From contig VFIW01000026.1 of assembly GCA_006386115.1 (NCBI GenBank), forward strand, positions 186,001 through 250,000: 64,000 nucleotides of DNA, in the 5' to 3' direction. Every line of letters begins with the position of its first letter. Within the stretch, counting starts at the first letter, position 1. Under the pieces are notes generated by a model that searched no databases, had not been told where the DNA came from, and worked only from the letters and a program-made list of their open reading frames with translations. Shown here one piece after another: positions 1 through 12,417 of this stretch. A program made the position numbers and the translations under genes. This DNA comes from Globisporangium splendens (taxonomy: Eukaryota; Oomycota; Peronosporomycetes; Pythiales; Pythiaceae).

Positions 1-1053
1 GTACGAGCGCCAGGGCATGACGTTCGACGCCGACGGGAACGAGATTGAGTACCACTTACTGCAGTCCGTGGACCGTCCTGAGTGGCCAGCAAACACGTTC
101 AAGAGCCTCATCCGCGCGCACGCGTCGACGTGTTACATCTACAAGCGCAAGAGCAACCGCGTGGTCGAGACGTTCTTCTGGGGCGAGTTCTACGGGAGCG
201 GCAGCTTCCCGCAGCGCATCTCGGACTACGGCATCGCGGGCAAGTGGCTCACGGTCGTGAATTCAGTCAAGTGTTCGCATGCGCGCAAACTGTCGCAGCT
301 CAAGCAGAAAGCGCGTGCGCGGTCGTCCAGTGCTACCGCCAGCACCACTTTCAGTGCCAGGGCAGGCGTCGAGGCATCGGAGAGGTTCGACAAGAAAACA
401 TGGGCTTTATGTGAGGAGCCTGGGTGAGAATCCTGACAATTGCCTTCGTGCGTATGCGTTGTTTGTTATTGCTGTCAACTTACGATATTGTAGCAGCAGC
501 GTGTGCCATGTCTGCAACGAACGTCAAAGTTTATTTAACACGCATCAGCGTTGCGTGGGTTGTCTCCAGGTATGTGCAGTGTCTCGCATTTAGTGTGTTT
601 TTTACTTTTTGCTAGCGAGCTGTGCTCAGTTCCCAAACTTTGTCTTTTTTTGCACCTCACTCTTAGACTGCGTGCAAGTCGTGCTCGAAGGAGGCAAAGC
701 TGTTTGAGTTGGGCTCGACGGGGCGTCCATTGACTGATCGGTTCTGCGGAAAGTGCCTCACAGCCGTCGCCAAGCAGCGCGGGTCCAAGATCAACTGGGA
801 CGGCGTCGAGGCTGAGCAGCCTCCCGCATACTTTGACTATGTGTTCCAGCTCTCAGGCGTGTGTGAGCAACTCGACTCGGAGACGTCGTCGACCTGGTCC
901 ACGAATCGCTCCGACACGACTTGGGTCGATACGCCGTCCTTTATCGAGTCCTCGATGCGCAAACTGGGTCTGCGAGGTGACGACGAGGCATCAAACGCTG
1001 ACCCAGACGACGAAGCCGACCTGACTAAGCTGGCCGAGGAATTCGCGCGATGA
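1..1053 (+). CDS. SF1: START-FYVE-like protein, 5' partial, shortened C-terminus
   Basis: The window opens inside the START domain (lipid-binding fold) at the YERQGMTFDADGNE segment. Three exons are visible: up to 423, 494-569 and 667-1053. The first junction is phase 2 (donor GTGAGA) and the second phase 0 (donor GTATGT), the same two positions as in SF2, SF3, SF5 and SF6. Exons 2-3 encode eight cysteines spaced as in FYVE fingers (CX2C-X12-CX2C-X4-CX2C-X20-CX2C), without the basic RHHCR patch that binds PI3P in true FYVE domains. The frame stops at 1051-1053 where paralogues have Arg in the RRR-SHADR tail, so a CGA to TGA change is likely. Past the stop the family tail is still legible (RQSHADRI, then EQLMEDLYAND one frame over, to about 1159). 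The gene may make a slightly shortened protein or be an early pseudogene. The acceptor of intron 1 could also be at 496. Confidence 0.8.
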
Positions 1054-2009
1054 AGACAATCGCATGCCGACCGCATCGGCACGAGAGTACAACAAAGAGC
1101 AGCTGATGGAAGACCTGTACGCAAATGACACGTCTCCAGATGGCGAGACGCCGATATGAGTCCCCAGAGCTACAAGAGATAGAAGCAAATGAAAAAAGCA
1201 GTGACACGCTGCGCGGGCCGAGGGATGTGTTAAACATATTTGTGTACAAAGACGGCTTTCACGGCAATTCATTATTCAGGAGAAGCTGCATTCCTGTGCT
1301 TTACTGCTCCTTATATGCCAAGAAAACACCACCACACCCACTGGCACTTCATCTCACCCGAATTGTGTTGTTGGGTTCTCATGTCTATCTATGCTTTACC
1401 ACGAAATGATGCACACCCAGACCTCAGGCTTCTCTTGCTGGGACACTCGTCGATTTCCTGGCAATGCTGCGATGAGGTATCAGCATCTATAATTCATCTC
1501 TCGAGCCTTAAAAAGCTCGTTTCTTGACGCAAACTTGACACTCCAAACCCAGGATCCCCTCGTTCTTCTTGATTCCTGCGTGATGGCTCTTTGATACCGA
1601 GCAACAGCACAGTACAGCGATGGAGCAGCTTCGTCTCCAAAGATATTACTTCAGATCTCTTCGTGCACCTAGAAGCAGCCAGCTTCATGGGCTTTCCAGT
1701 TCGTAAATCACTGCTTTGGTTCTTGAATCTGAGACATCTGCTGCTTCTCGTGGCGAAACAATAGATAAAACGACCTTTTTTTCACAAGAGACCTCTCTCT
1801 TCTTCACAGGGTAAATTGATTGCTCGGCATGAGTTGCACGCTCTTATAACGATCAACCTACTCTCTATTAACCGATATTTCTAAACAACATCTGTCGTAA
1901 AAAGTGTACCCAGCAGCGTAACCACACACGACGAGCAGGATGCGAGAACAACATCCCCTCCTCCCATTTCGCGAGTTTACGACACTTCTGTAGTCCCTCA
2001 TTCCCTCTA
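1054..2009. other. Intergenic, SF1 to SF2
   Basis: The first 105 bp are the degenerate tail of SF1. The rest is unremarkable, apart from AAAAAGTGTACCC near 1898-1911 (shared with SF3 upstream DNA) and CTCATTCCCT at about 1997, an initiator-like sequence directly before the SF2 ATG. Confidence 0.6.
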
Positions 2010-3607
2010 ATGGCCGCCGCCAGCGAGCCCTCGCTGCCGCCGCCCGTGCCCGCGGCGTCCGTGGCGTCGTCCACGTCGTACACCACGACGGCGGCCGCGT
2101 ACGCGCACTCGCGCTTCCACCGCGCGCTCCCGGCAGTCACGGCCGTCGGACAGTTCCCGCAGATCACACTCACGGCGGAAGAGCAGGCGCATTACGATCG
2201 CGTCGTCGGGAGACTGCTCTACTGCGCCGTGCAGGAGTATTCGCAGTTCAATGGTGCCGTTGACCGCAAGGTGTGGGTGCTCGTGCGCAAGAACCGCCAC
2301 ATGGCGATCTATAGGGATCTAAGAGGCACGGGCAACCCGCGCGTGACGCGCATGCTGGGCGTCGGCAAGATCGACGGCAGCCTTGAGGACGTCATGGACG
2401 GCGTGTACAGCGCCACGCCTGAGGAGATCCGCACGGTCATGACGTTCCTCAAATCCAAGATCACGAACGCGTCGATTCTGCAGGTGAGCGAGACGCGCAC
2501 GCCCGACGACCCGTTCACGTTTGCAGGCATCAAGTGGTGGGCGGCGAAGACACCGGGCGGTCGCATGTCGTACGACCGCGACCTGCTCAACTACGAGCGC
2601 CAGGGCATGACATTCGACGCCGATGGTAATGAGATCGCGTATCATCTACTGCAATCCGTGGACCGTCCCGAGTGGCCCGCGAATACCTTCAAGAGCCTCA
2701 TTCGCGCGCACATGTCGACGTGCTACCTGTACAAACGCAAGGGCAAACAGGTTGAGACGTTCTTCTGGGGCGAGTTCTATGGCAGTGGCAGCTTCCCGCA
2801 GTCCGTGTCGGATTTCGGCATCGCCGGACGCTGGCTCACGGTCGTGAACACGGTCAAGTGCGCGCGCGCCAAGAAGCTCTCGCAGCTGCGCGAACGCGCG
2901 AATGCCAGGTCCAATGCGAGCCGTGTTACGGTATCAGACAAGTACGCGCTCTCATTGCTTTATTGTGGTGACCTCCTTTATTCTTCCTATTAACGTACGT
3001 GTGCCTATATGTTTGTGTTTTCCAGGGATGCCTGCCATGTCTGTAACGAGCGCAAAAGCTTGTTCAATAGGCTAGAGCCCTGTGCAGGATGTCGCCAGGT
3101 TCGGATAAAAGCCCTTGAATGTTGCCAGGTTTATAGTCAAAGCGAAGCGAACCATCCGAGCCTAACGCTTGTGTGTGTCTGTGTTGTGATGGCGTTTAGA
3201 ACGTCTGTCGGTCTTGCTCCAAGGTGAAGGAGATCTTTGAGCTGGATAGATCCGGTCGGGCGATCCGCGATCGCTTTTGCAAACGGTGTCTGGTCCTCGT
3301 CGCAGCCCAGCGTGGGTCGCGGATCACGTGGGACGGCGTCGCGGCCGATCAGCCGCCGGCGTACTTTGACTACGTGTTCCAGCTGTCGCGGCGCGATTCC
3401 CAGTTGGCGAACATCACGTCCGAGGCTAACACCATCGATACGGCGTACATCGACGAATCCCTGAAACGACTCGGGCTGGTGTACGGCGACGTGGATCGGA
3501 GCGAGTGGAGCGACTACTACCGACGGCGTTTGTCGCACGCAGATCGGCTCAGCAGAAGCTCGTACAGCAGTGCAGACGACGTGCTCTCGGATCTGTACAT
3601 GGACTGA
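2010..3607 (+). CDS. SF2: START domain plus FYVE-like zinc finger protein
   Basis: Exons 2010-2941, 3026-3098 and 3200-3607 give 470 residues. The N-terminus (1-50) is Ala/Pro/Ser-rich with the subfamily signature VASSTSYTTTAAAYAHS. Residues about 55-300 are the START domain, predicted to hold a lipid or other hydrophobic ligand (markers GTGNPRVTRMLGVGKIDG, EDVMDGVY, FAGIKWWAAKTPGG, DRPEWPANTFKS). The zinc finger uses Cys314/317, 330/333, 338/341 and 362/365. FYVE fingers usually recruit proteins to PI3P-rich endosomes, but the RHHCR patch is absent, so phosphoinositide binding is doubtful. The C-terminus is RRRLSHADR...LSDLYMD. Introns are 84 and 101 nt, phase 2 and 0. The start at 2010 is the first ATG of the frame and lies just after an initiator-like sequence. 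Ligand and cellular role are unknown. Confidence 0.9.
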
Positions 3608-5333
3608 GGAGAGAGAGAGAGAGAAATCCCATAGATGCAGCAGAGATCGATGATGCTGTATCGGTTATAAAGTTTTGACCACCAAGTTGGGTGAGATCAA
3701 TAGCAAGTCTCTGAGGGATTCCTTCAAAGGAAAAGTGGTTATAAACAACAGTTTTGGCTTTCCGAGTTTACGTTCAGCTCGACCATCGTGACCACTTCGA
3801 TCTCCTCGTTTTGACTTTGGCATCCGAGTCCGCAAACAATTGAGCCGATGGGCATGGTTTAACACGGACTAAGCAACGCAGCCATACACAAAAGGTGGCA
3901 TTTGAGAAATCAGCACAGCATCAGCATCAGCATTCAAAGTGCACGTACAGTACGATGAATTGAGAAACGCATGAGCCGATGACACAGATCATTTTGCTCC
4001 TTTATCGCGAGAGGAGAAAAAAAGGGGAAAAGTGTGCATGTCGAGAGAGGATCCTACAGGATTCGCACTACTGTGTCAACAAGTGTTTATGTGTCCGATT
4101 ATGAAAGCAACGTCTCTCGCATTTGCCCGACAAGGTGTCCTCATAACTGGTGGATGCACATGGCGAGTGTTAGTGTTGGTGGCCAGGTGGAAACCCTGCT
4201 TTTGCTTCGGTTTTCTCCAAGTGAGTTCTGTGTCAAAACCTTCTTTTTAGTGTAATTCGGCGGAAAATATCCACAAGATAGTGTACAACAACTTTGGCGG
4301 GAAGAAGGGTGCTTATTCCGTACTTTCTCTGGCACGGCATCTGAAGAATGGACTGATAAACTGTACGGCTCGTCTGCTCGAATCAAAATATCGAACGTTG
4401 CAGCTTTTGAGCCTCGCAGAATAGGTGCATTGACGATATCACAACGCCAATTGTTCGTGAATCAGCACAAAATTGGCTCAAAATTCGCTGTAAGAAGGGT
4501 TTCTCTTTGTATAATTTTGAATCGAAATACGCAGCAGTCACTTGTGATACGAAAAAAGCGCAGGAAGAAGGCGAGATGGACACCGACAGTGGGTGAGAAA
4601 GCTGTACTGGTAATGTGGAAATGCCTGCTGAGCCCTTTTTTGCATAAAACTCGGCGCTATGTTCCACATGCGCCGCTAGTAGTGTGACCCAGCTGACTCG
4701 TCTTTCGTTGATATAAACCTGAAAAATTTGCATACACTGCCTGCAGATTCGATTGACGTTCTGCTCCACAATTTCATATTTTTGGTCCATTTTCTCTCCT
4801 TCTGAACCGTTTGTCCGCCAAAGCACTTTTATAATCGACTGCATCCATTTTACTTTTGGTTTTCTTCTATTAATTCGTCGCAGCAAATAAAGCGACGAAT
4901 TGTTCTCCTGAGAAAAGGAGGGATATGCAAGACCAAAAATCTTCGAAAAAAATACACTGTTTTTCTTTTCTTTTCTTTTCTTGTGAGTGCGATCGAAAAC
5001 CTCTTTGTAGTATACTTTGCAATTGAAGTACTCTTGCATTATTTACAATCAATTCAAGAGCAACAAACGATTACTTACTTGACTGAACAAAAACCCGTCT
5101 TTTAGAGCCTCATGAAACCTTGTCTATCTTCTACAGTGCATTCAAGATGGCACTGTCGAAATAGAAATTGGTCTCTGCGCTTACAAAAAAGTGTACCCGC
5201 GCGCGGCTGTCCCCAAACGTCCAATCGCAACCCATCAGCGCAGCTCAGCAAGCATACGCACCAAGCGCAAATCATGACGGCCCACTCTCGGCCATTCCCG
5301 ATTCTTCCGCCCTGCCGATCGCTCGTTCTGCTC
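3608..5333. other. Intergenic, SF2 to SF3
   Basis: A GA microsatellite follows the SF2 stop. A/T-rich DNA fills the middle, with one 218-codon minus-strand frame at 4383-5039 that has no recognisable domain. AAAAAAGTGTACCC lies near 5184-5198, about 135 bp before the chosen SF3 start. Confidence 0.5.
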
Positions 5334-6917
5334 ATGAGCAGTGCCGCGTCTGTGGAGTCGTCAACATCGTACACGACTGCGGCGGCCGCGTACGCGCACG
5401 CGCTGCATTCGCGCATCTACCGCTCGCAGAGTATGCCGGCTGTCACGGCCATCAAGCGCTTCCCGCAGATCTCGCTCACGCCTGAGGAGCAGGCGCATTA
5501 CGACCGCGTGGTCGGGCGCCTGCTCTACTGCGCCGTGCAGGAGTACGCCAAGTACTCGGGTACCGTCGACCGCACTGTGTGGACGCCCGTGCGCAAGAAC
5601 CGCCACATGGCGGTGTATCGCGACCTGCGCGGCACCGGCAACCCGCGTCTGACCAGGCTGCTCGGCGTCGGCAAGATCGATGGAAGCCTGGAAGACGTCA
5701 TGGACGGCGTGTACAACGACACGTCGCTGGACATGCGCATCGGCATGGCGTTCCTCAAGTCCAAGGCGACGGCGACGGCCATTCTGCAGGTGAGCGAGCG
5801 GCGCACGCCCGACGATCCGTTCAACTTCGCAGGCATCAAGTGGTGGGCAGCGAAGACGCCAGGCGGCCCCATGTCGTACGACCGCGACCTGCTCAACTAC
5901 GAGCGCATGGGGATGACGTTCGACGCGAATGGCGACGAGGTCGCGTACCACCTGCTGCAGTCGATCGATCGTCCCGAGTGGCCGGCCAACACGTTCAAGA
6001 GCCTCATCCGCGCGCACATGTCGCTCTGCTGTCTGTACAAACGCAAGGGCAACAAGGTCGAGACGTTCTACTGGGGCGAGTTCTACGGCAGCGGCAACTT
6101 CCCGCAGCCAATCTCGGACTACGGCATCGCCGGGCGCTGGCTCACGGGCACCAACACGGTCAAGTGCGCGCTCGCGAAGAAGCTCTCGCAGCTGCGCGAG
6201 CTCACGAACTCCAGGTCCAGCTCCGCTTCCATGACCATCTCCGACATGTACGAGCTGCCATGTAAAAGTGCGTGTTTGTCGCTGATTGCTGATAACGCGT
6301 GGCTTTGTTTGTGTGTATAGCAATATTTGCCACCTTTGCGAAGAGCGAAGGAGTCTGTTTAGCACCCAAGATTTATGCGGAGGCTGTCGACAGGTACGTC
6401 GTAAACAGCAACTCCAGGGAAACACCACACATCCAACTAACTGTGCTTGCTCTCTTTGTGTGTACAATGCGTATAGAATGTCTGCCGATCGTGCTCGGAG
6501 GAGAAGGCGATCTTCAAGTTGGACAGATCTGGTCGGCCAATCAAGGACCGGTTCTGCAAAAAGTGTCTTGCGTTCGTCGCCAAGCAGCGCGGGTCCAAGA
6601 TCCACTGGAACGGCGTCGCGGCCGAGCAGCCGCCGCCCTACTTTGACATTGTGTTCCAGCTTTCGAACATGCGGTCGACGGTGAACTCGGACGTGAACTC
6701 GAGCCTCACGACGCTGCTCTCGGACTCGAACGTGATCGACACGGCGTACATAGATCATACACTGAGCAAGAAGAGGCAAGAATGGATGGACCACAGTGAG
6801 CTGGACGAAGGCGAGTGGGAAGATTTTTACCGGCGGAGACTCTCGCACGCCGATCGAATCAGTCGGAGTTCCTACAGCAGCGAAGAGCACCTGCTTGCCG
6901 AGCTCTACAGGGACTGA
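5334..6917 (+). CDS. SF3: START domain plus FYVE-like zinc finger protein
   Basis: Exons 5334-6247, 6321-6393 and 6477-6917 give 475 residues. The start was chosen at 5334 (MSSAASVESSTSYTTAAAAY) because it lines up with the N-termini of SF2 and SF5; the same frame has upstream ATGs at 5274 and 5112, so a longer N-terminus is possible. The START domain spans about residues 50-300. The finger uses Cys308/311, 324/327, 332/335 and 356/359 with the FYVE spacing but no RHHCR patch. The tail is RRRLSHADRISRSSYSS...LLAELYRD. The middle exon is exactly 73 nt, as in SF2, SF5 and SF6, with phase 2 and 0 borders. Both donors read GTACG. Very high GC at third codon positions also creates a long open frame on the opposite strand. 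Confidence 0.9.
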
Positions 6918-8144
6918 GTTCACCGTGTTATTTTCTATCATTTATTGGATCGGGAGGAAGTTCATTAACAGCAGAAGCGAGAATTGTACAGAAATTGTCG
7001 AAGGAATTTCAGCATCCACCACTGGCGTGAAGGAAGCTGACGACACTTTAAAGCAGACAAGACAAAGTGGAAAGACCGCAATGGTGACACACCGAAGACA
7101 TAAAGAACACTCGCATGCTTGGTGTTGTTTACACACACACAAGTGCAGTTGTGGTTGCTTCGTCTGACGGCGTGTGACTTTGCACGAGCAGAGTGTTTGG
7201 GACACGGTATCCGTTATTTATGCCACGAACCAAATAAAGCGAGTCGCTTTCGAGCAAACGAACACCAGAGAGCAGACCTCACCGGGACTGTTGATTTTTA
7301 CGAAATGTTGGGCTGGGAAGGAGGAAAACAAGCAACCCAAGCATTCTTCAAAATGCATCACCAACCACGGGTGCACGCATCAAAATATGTTCAGTGCATC
7401 GACGGTGCAAAAATCATCAACTTTTGTTTGCTTCGTCTGACGAACGGTGATTACTAGTGCATTCGCTGCAAGTGCAACGTGGGCATTTGGAACCAATCGT
7501 GCCACTATTTAGTGAGCAACTCGAGCACAAAGAGAGTGCGCACACAGCTCTGTATAGGCACAGTTCTGCATAGGCATTGATCGGTTCGAGCCACTTGTCA
7601 CAGTGGCTCTTGTGCTCTGTTGATGACCACTTCCATGGCGCTCCATTGTTCACTGCTGCATAGGTCACGCAGGAGATGTTTGAATTGATGCAAAGCACTG
7701 GGAGAAGTTAACATACCGATGACAGCTCTCTGAGTTATCAGCACACTGAAACAAGTTAACCACAATATTGTGTGCTACTTAATAATTGCTGATTGTATTG
7801 CTCGAGTTACGTTTCAGGGATGACGAATGCACTATTTATGAAATGGTGTACCCTTCGAGGTGGATGAGCTTGCGATTCTCCAATTTTGTTCTCACGAACA
7901 CGACATCACCCTTAAATGCGTAATTAATACTCAAAAATCCGTATTTTAAAAAAGTAGGTGATTCGGTCGCAGTGCGTTTATGCCATTTATATGCTGTGAA
8001 GATCGGTCTGTGCTCATGGACACTGGCTTCTTGTTTCCCCCAATTTGGCGGGAAGAGTTGTGCTGTCGTTTGGTAGACGACTTCCCATCGATGGATGGGT
8101 GTGCCACTGAGCTATTGCTGTTTGGAATTTGGTGGAATTGGACC
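6918..8144. other. Intergenic, SF3 to SF4
   Basis: No gene seen. A GGTGTACCC octamer-like motif occurs near 7845, upstream of the SF4 relic. Confidence 0.5.
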
Positions 8145-8550
8145 GTGGACAAGTGCTGTTCGCCCGTGAAGAAGCTCTTCGAGTTTGGCAATAACGGCGA
8201 ACCCCTCACCGAACGCTTCTGGAAACGGTGTGCGGCTCAAGTCGCGCAGCAGCGCGGTTCCAAGATCAGCTGGAACAGCGTCGATGCCGACCAGCCGCCA
8301 TCGTTCTTCGACTATGCGTTCCAATATGCCAGCCGATCCAGCTTTAGTTCTGATGTCGCATCGAACGTGCCGACGATGATGTCGAACGGTAGCGCAGCAC
8401 CTCAATCTTGAGCAAGCGCTCTGGGACGTGAGCGGCGAGGAGGTGGACGAACTCAATCGACGCAGACACTCGCATGCGTCGCGCCTGAGCAGCAACAACT
8501 CGTACTCGAGCAAGCAAGAATTTCTCACGGATCTCTTCGCAGTGTCATGA
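8145..8550 (+). pseudogene. SF4 pseudogene: orphan last exon of a START-FYVE gene
   Basis: Only the third exon of a subfamily-A gene remains. It reads VDKCCSPVKKLFEF, then the QQRGSKISWNSVDADQPPSFFDY block, then after a one-base frameshift near 8395-8405 the tail NRRRHSHASRLSSNNSYSS and FLTDLFAVS with stop at 8548-8550. The tail is closest to SF5 (THASRLSS...FLADLFAAE), so it is probably a partial copy of SF5 or its ancestor. No START domain, first two exons or acceptor site can be found in the preceding 1 kb. The last zinc-binding pair is damaged (FWKRC instead of FCxxC). This is a non-functional relic. Confidence 0.8.
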
Positions 8551-9919
8551 TGGTAAGTGAAACCCAAGGATAGAGACAGAAAGCGAAGCTAATGCAGTGG
8601 CGTGCCAGGCGTGGCGCATGAGTCAAGTGGCTGGTGTCCACTCAGTTCAGTCGCAGGTGATAGCTGGACAGACACTGTCGATAGTCTGGATGCAGCGTAC
8701 ACCGTAATGGATTTGTGACTGATTTATGCGCTAAAGATACCGTCGAGAGTGGGACTGACCACGTCAACGGCTCACTGCTCATTGTTCATTCTGTACCGAA
8801 TAGACAACAGCGCCAGCATCAGCACGTGCCTCCAGTATTGAAAGCATGCGCTTTACCCAAGGTGCTGGAGCTACTGAACAAAAACAAAAGGAAACGTAAT
8901 TTAGAATTGAAAGGCTTTGCGTGCTTCAGGCAACAGATGAAGAGGTCTACTGGGGTCACATCGAGCGAAAATTGAATGGAGGTCGCAGCAACCGAGAAAG
9001 TGGCAACTTCATCTTCAAGGTGCTCAACGCAGCCAGTGCTCGATACATCAGTCTATTACCATCAGGTACTCGTTCACACCCACTCAAGCGATGGCTAATC
9101 GATCTTCTCTCACTGTGCCTGACTGTTCATGTTGTTTTCTGGCACGGTGCCGTGTCTCAAGCGATTTTCAAGCAATGAGGCTGAGAAAGTCGTCATCAAT
9201 AGAGTAACTTGGATTCGGCCACGTTTGCAGTCTGTGATAATGTTAAAACCAGTCGAATATCAGCTACCATGTTGATCGGTAATCGAGTCTTTCAAATCAA
9301 ACTAGCTCCCATGTGGACTTTTCGACTGATTTTGGTATAAAATAGGCAAGCCATCCAGATTCCGATGATTTCGAATCACCATTGCGGCTTGAATTCCTAT
9401 CACATTTCGGTTTGTCGCCTCCTTTTTGGTCGAAGCGGTCGCTTTCGTAAACACCTCGACGAGGAAATGCTCCGACTAAAGTTGAAAATGACAGTTGGGA
9501 TTTGTCAATCGCACGACCTACCCTTGTGCTGAGATCACAACAATTTTGCCGTAAATACATGGCACATTCCGTAAATAATAACTCGCTTCCAGGAATGGCT
9601 ACGACTCCACCTGAAAGCTCTCATCTCAAAATGCCTCAGCATGGCTCCAAGCAACATGGAAAGAAAGGAAAAAAATGTACCCATCTGCAAACACTATGTC
9701 GCCGCCCAATGCATATCTTCTTGTATGAAACACTCATAGAGCAATGGTCATTCGGCAATGCTCTTCAAGCGTCCATATCCGTCATTTCCCCGTGTGCAGG
9801 TCTAAATTTGCGGTGACTCCTTATTCACGGGACCTTCCCGTTTGTGTTGTGTCACAGTACACATCATCTGCTCGTGTTCCTCGAATCGCTCACTCGCAAA
9901 GTTCCCGTCCAACGCGCAA
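8551..9919. other. Intergenic, SF4 to SF5
   Basis: No gene seen. AAAAAAATGTACCCA lies near 9670-9683 and an initiator-like TCATTTCCCC near 9782. Confidence 0.5.
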
Positions 9920-11534
9920 ATGAGTTCGTCCCCGTCGCCGCCGTCGTCCGTAGCGTCGTCCACGTCCTACGCGACCACGGCCGCCGCCTACGCGCACTCA
10001 CTGCACTCGACGCTGCGTCGCGCGCATTCGCTGCCGCCAGCCACGGCTGTGAAAAAGTTCCCGACGATCACGCTCACGGCCGAAGAGCAGGCGCACTACG
10101 ACCGCGTCGTCGGCCGATTGTTGTATCGCGCTGTGCAAGAGTACGGGAACATCGACGGCAAGACTCCCGACAGCAGCACGTGGGCGCCCGTGCGCAAGAA
10201 GCGCAACCTCGCGATCTATCGGAATGTGAACGGCACAGGTGACCCGCGCGTGTCGCTCATGATCGGCGTTGGTACGATCGATGGCAGTCTCGAGGACGTC
10301 ATGGACGGCGTCTACTGCGACACGACGCAGGATCTGCGTGCACTCAAAGTGTTGCTCAATGCGCAGTTCCTCGCGGGTGCCATCTTGCAGGTGAGTGAGA
10401 AGCGCACGCCCGACGATCCGTTCAGCTTCGCAGGTATCAAGTGGCACGCTGCGAAAACCCCCGGCGGTGCTGTGTCTTATGACCGCGATCTGGTCAATTA
10501 CGAGCGCCAGGGCATGACGTTTGACGCCGACGGGAACGAGATCGCGTACCACTTGCTACAGTCCGTGGACCGTCCCGAGTGGCCCGCGAATGTGTTCAAG
10601 AACCTGATTAGAGCGCACACGTCGCTCTGCTGTCTGTACAAGCGCACGGCGGATCCGTCCAAGGTCGAGTGCTTCCTCTGGGGCGAATTCTTCGGCAGCG
10701 GACGGTTCCCACAGCGCCTTTCGGACTATGGCATTGCGGGCAAGTGGCTCTCGGTTGTGAACGCCGCGGCGTGCTCCAAAGCGAAGAAGCTCTCGCAGCT
10801 CAAGCAGCAGCTCAAGAATAAGTCGAGTTCCTCGGACATGTACGTTATGACATGCAGGTTTTGGGTCATAGCTTATGTATATTGACGATGTCTTTGTGGG
10901 ATTTGTTGCAGGAATGAGTGCCATGTATGTCACGAGCGTCGAAGTATGTTTAATGCCCAGCAGCCTTGTGGCGCCTGCCAGCAGGTAAGACACACTTGAA
11001 AGAGCCTTTAGCTTATACGCCGGGTGCTGATCATAAGTGTTTGCCTATTGTTATTATGACAAGAATGTGTGCAAGGCGTGCTCCAAGGACGAGAAGCTCT
11101 TTGAGCTGGACCGAGCGGGGCGAGCGGTCTCGGACCGCTTTTGCAGCAAATGCCTCGACGTGGTCGCCAAGCAGCGCGGGTCCAAGATCACGTGGGACGG
11201 CGTCGAGGTCGAGCAGCCGCCGGCGTACTTTGACTATGCGTTCCAGTTCATGTTGACGTCCAAGTCGGTGCAAAACCAGTCGAAATGGCTGGAATCGGAC
11301 TCAAGCGTCTCGACGCTGTGGTCAACGGACGACAGCGTGAACGACACGCGGTACCTCGACGAGTCGCTAGACGCGCGCGAGTTCAGTGACGATGGCATGA
11401 GCGACATCAGCGAGCTGTACGAGGATGAAGACATCAGTCGACGTCGACGGACGCACGCGTCGCGCCTGAGCAGCAGCAGCAGCACGTACGCGACGAAAGA
11501 GGAGTTCCTCGCAGACCTGTTTGCAGCCGAGTGA
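9920..11534 (+). CDS. SF5: START domain plus FYVE-like zinc finger protein
   Basis: Exons 9920-10839, 10912-10984 and 11064-11534 give 487 residues. The ATG at 9920 (MSSSPSPPSSVASSTSYATT) matches the start of its neighbours. START domain about residues 45-300, with VGTIDGSLEDVMDGVYCDTT and SFAGIKWHAAKTPGGAVSYD. Finger cysteines are at about 310/313, 326/329, 334/337 and 358/361. The linker after the finger is acidic and Ser-rich, and the protein ends RRRRTHASRLSSSSSTYATK then FLADLFAAE. The 73-nt middle exon and both intron phases are conserved with SF2, SF3 and SF6. The first 80 bp of the CDS are nearly identical to the matching part of SF6, which points to recent duplication or conversion. 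Confidence 0.9.
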
Positions 11535-12417
11535 GTTGTTCCCGAGTGCGGGCTGCTGTGAATGAGAGCGCGGGTGAGAAGAGAAGGCTGGCGCTCGTAG
11601 GACGGGGTTCAAACGCACCGAGAAGGAAGCAGTGGCATGGAGAAGAAGATGAGGGAGGGGACAATTTGTCGGTAGTGTTATAAGTTATTTGGGCTTTGAA
11701 ACGTGTCGGAATAGCAAGTTTATAAAGGTCGGATGCGTATGATATTAAATTTAAAGAGGCTTTGCAAGATTTTGGACTGTGATTTTGTGTGAAATTTGCA
11801 CGGCACAGCAACGTGTGTCAGTGCTGGATCCTCTTGCAGTGATGTCGTTTCTATTTTTTGCCACTGTAGCATTATTTATTTGACAGCATGTGTGTGTGTG
11901 TGTGTCCAGTCCACTTGCACTCACTGAGCGCAGTCAAGAAGAGTGCAGTTCCTGCTAAAATGCAGACAGAGCCTTTCTGACGTCAATGTCAACAAGTTCA
12001 AAACTCACTCATTTCATTGCATCATAAAGTGCCGTGTTGCCTTTCAATTGCGCAGCAGATCGTCACAGTTGATATACAGTACAGCTATTAAATTGTTGAA
12101 TCAGCCTTTCGAGCAAGGGCATACACATACCTCGTATATCTAATACTGAATTATAGAACGCCACTTTCCACGTCTCATGTCTCTTTATGCACCTCTATGT
12201 TTCTTTACAACGCTTAAATAGAATGAAAGCATCCCTTGTCTCTATACAAAGGGTTTTGCAACCTCTGCCTCTTTTCTGTCTCACCTATGGATTCAACTTT
12301 CTTCAACCGCATGCGTGTGGTTTCTTGCTCACCCGAATGACCCAGGCGGCAGCAGATGGCATTCCACAAGTGCCGCCTCAGCAGCCACTGCCCACGAGAG
12401 CAGCCCCATAGCCAATT
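11535..12417. other. Intergenic, SF5 to SF6
   Basis: No gene seen; a short (TG)n microsatellite is at about 11888-11905. Confidence 0.5.

Noticed and set aside
4383..5039. 218-codon minus-strand frame with a CRQC pair, considered as a zinc-finger transposon relic
   Set aside because: Only one CxxC and no second ligand pair, transposase motif or terminal repeat; AT-rich composition suggests chance.
5361..6941. 526-codon frame on the minus strand across SF3
   Set aside because: It is the complement of a GC-rich START-FYVE gene; the predicted protein is Arg/Val/His-rich without domains. Similar long complementary frames at 12481-13494, 31774-32604, 42139-43056 and 51119-52231 have the same cause.
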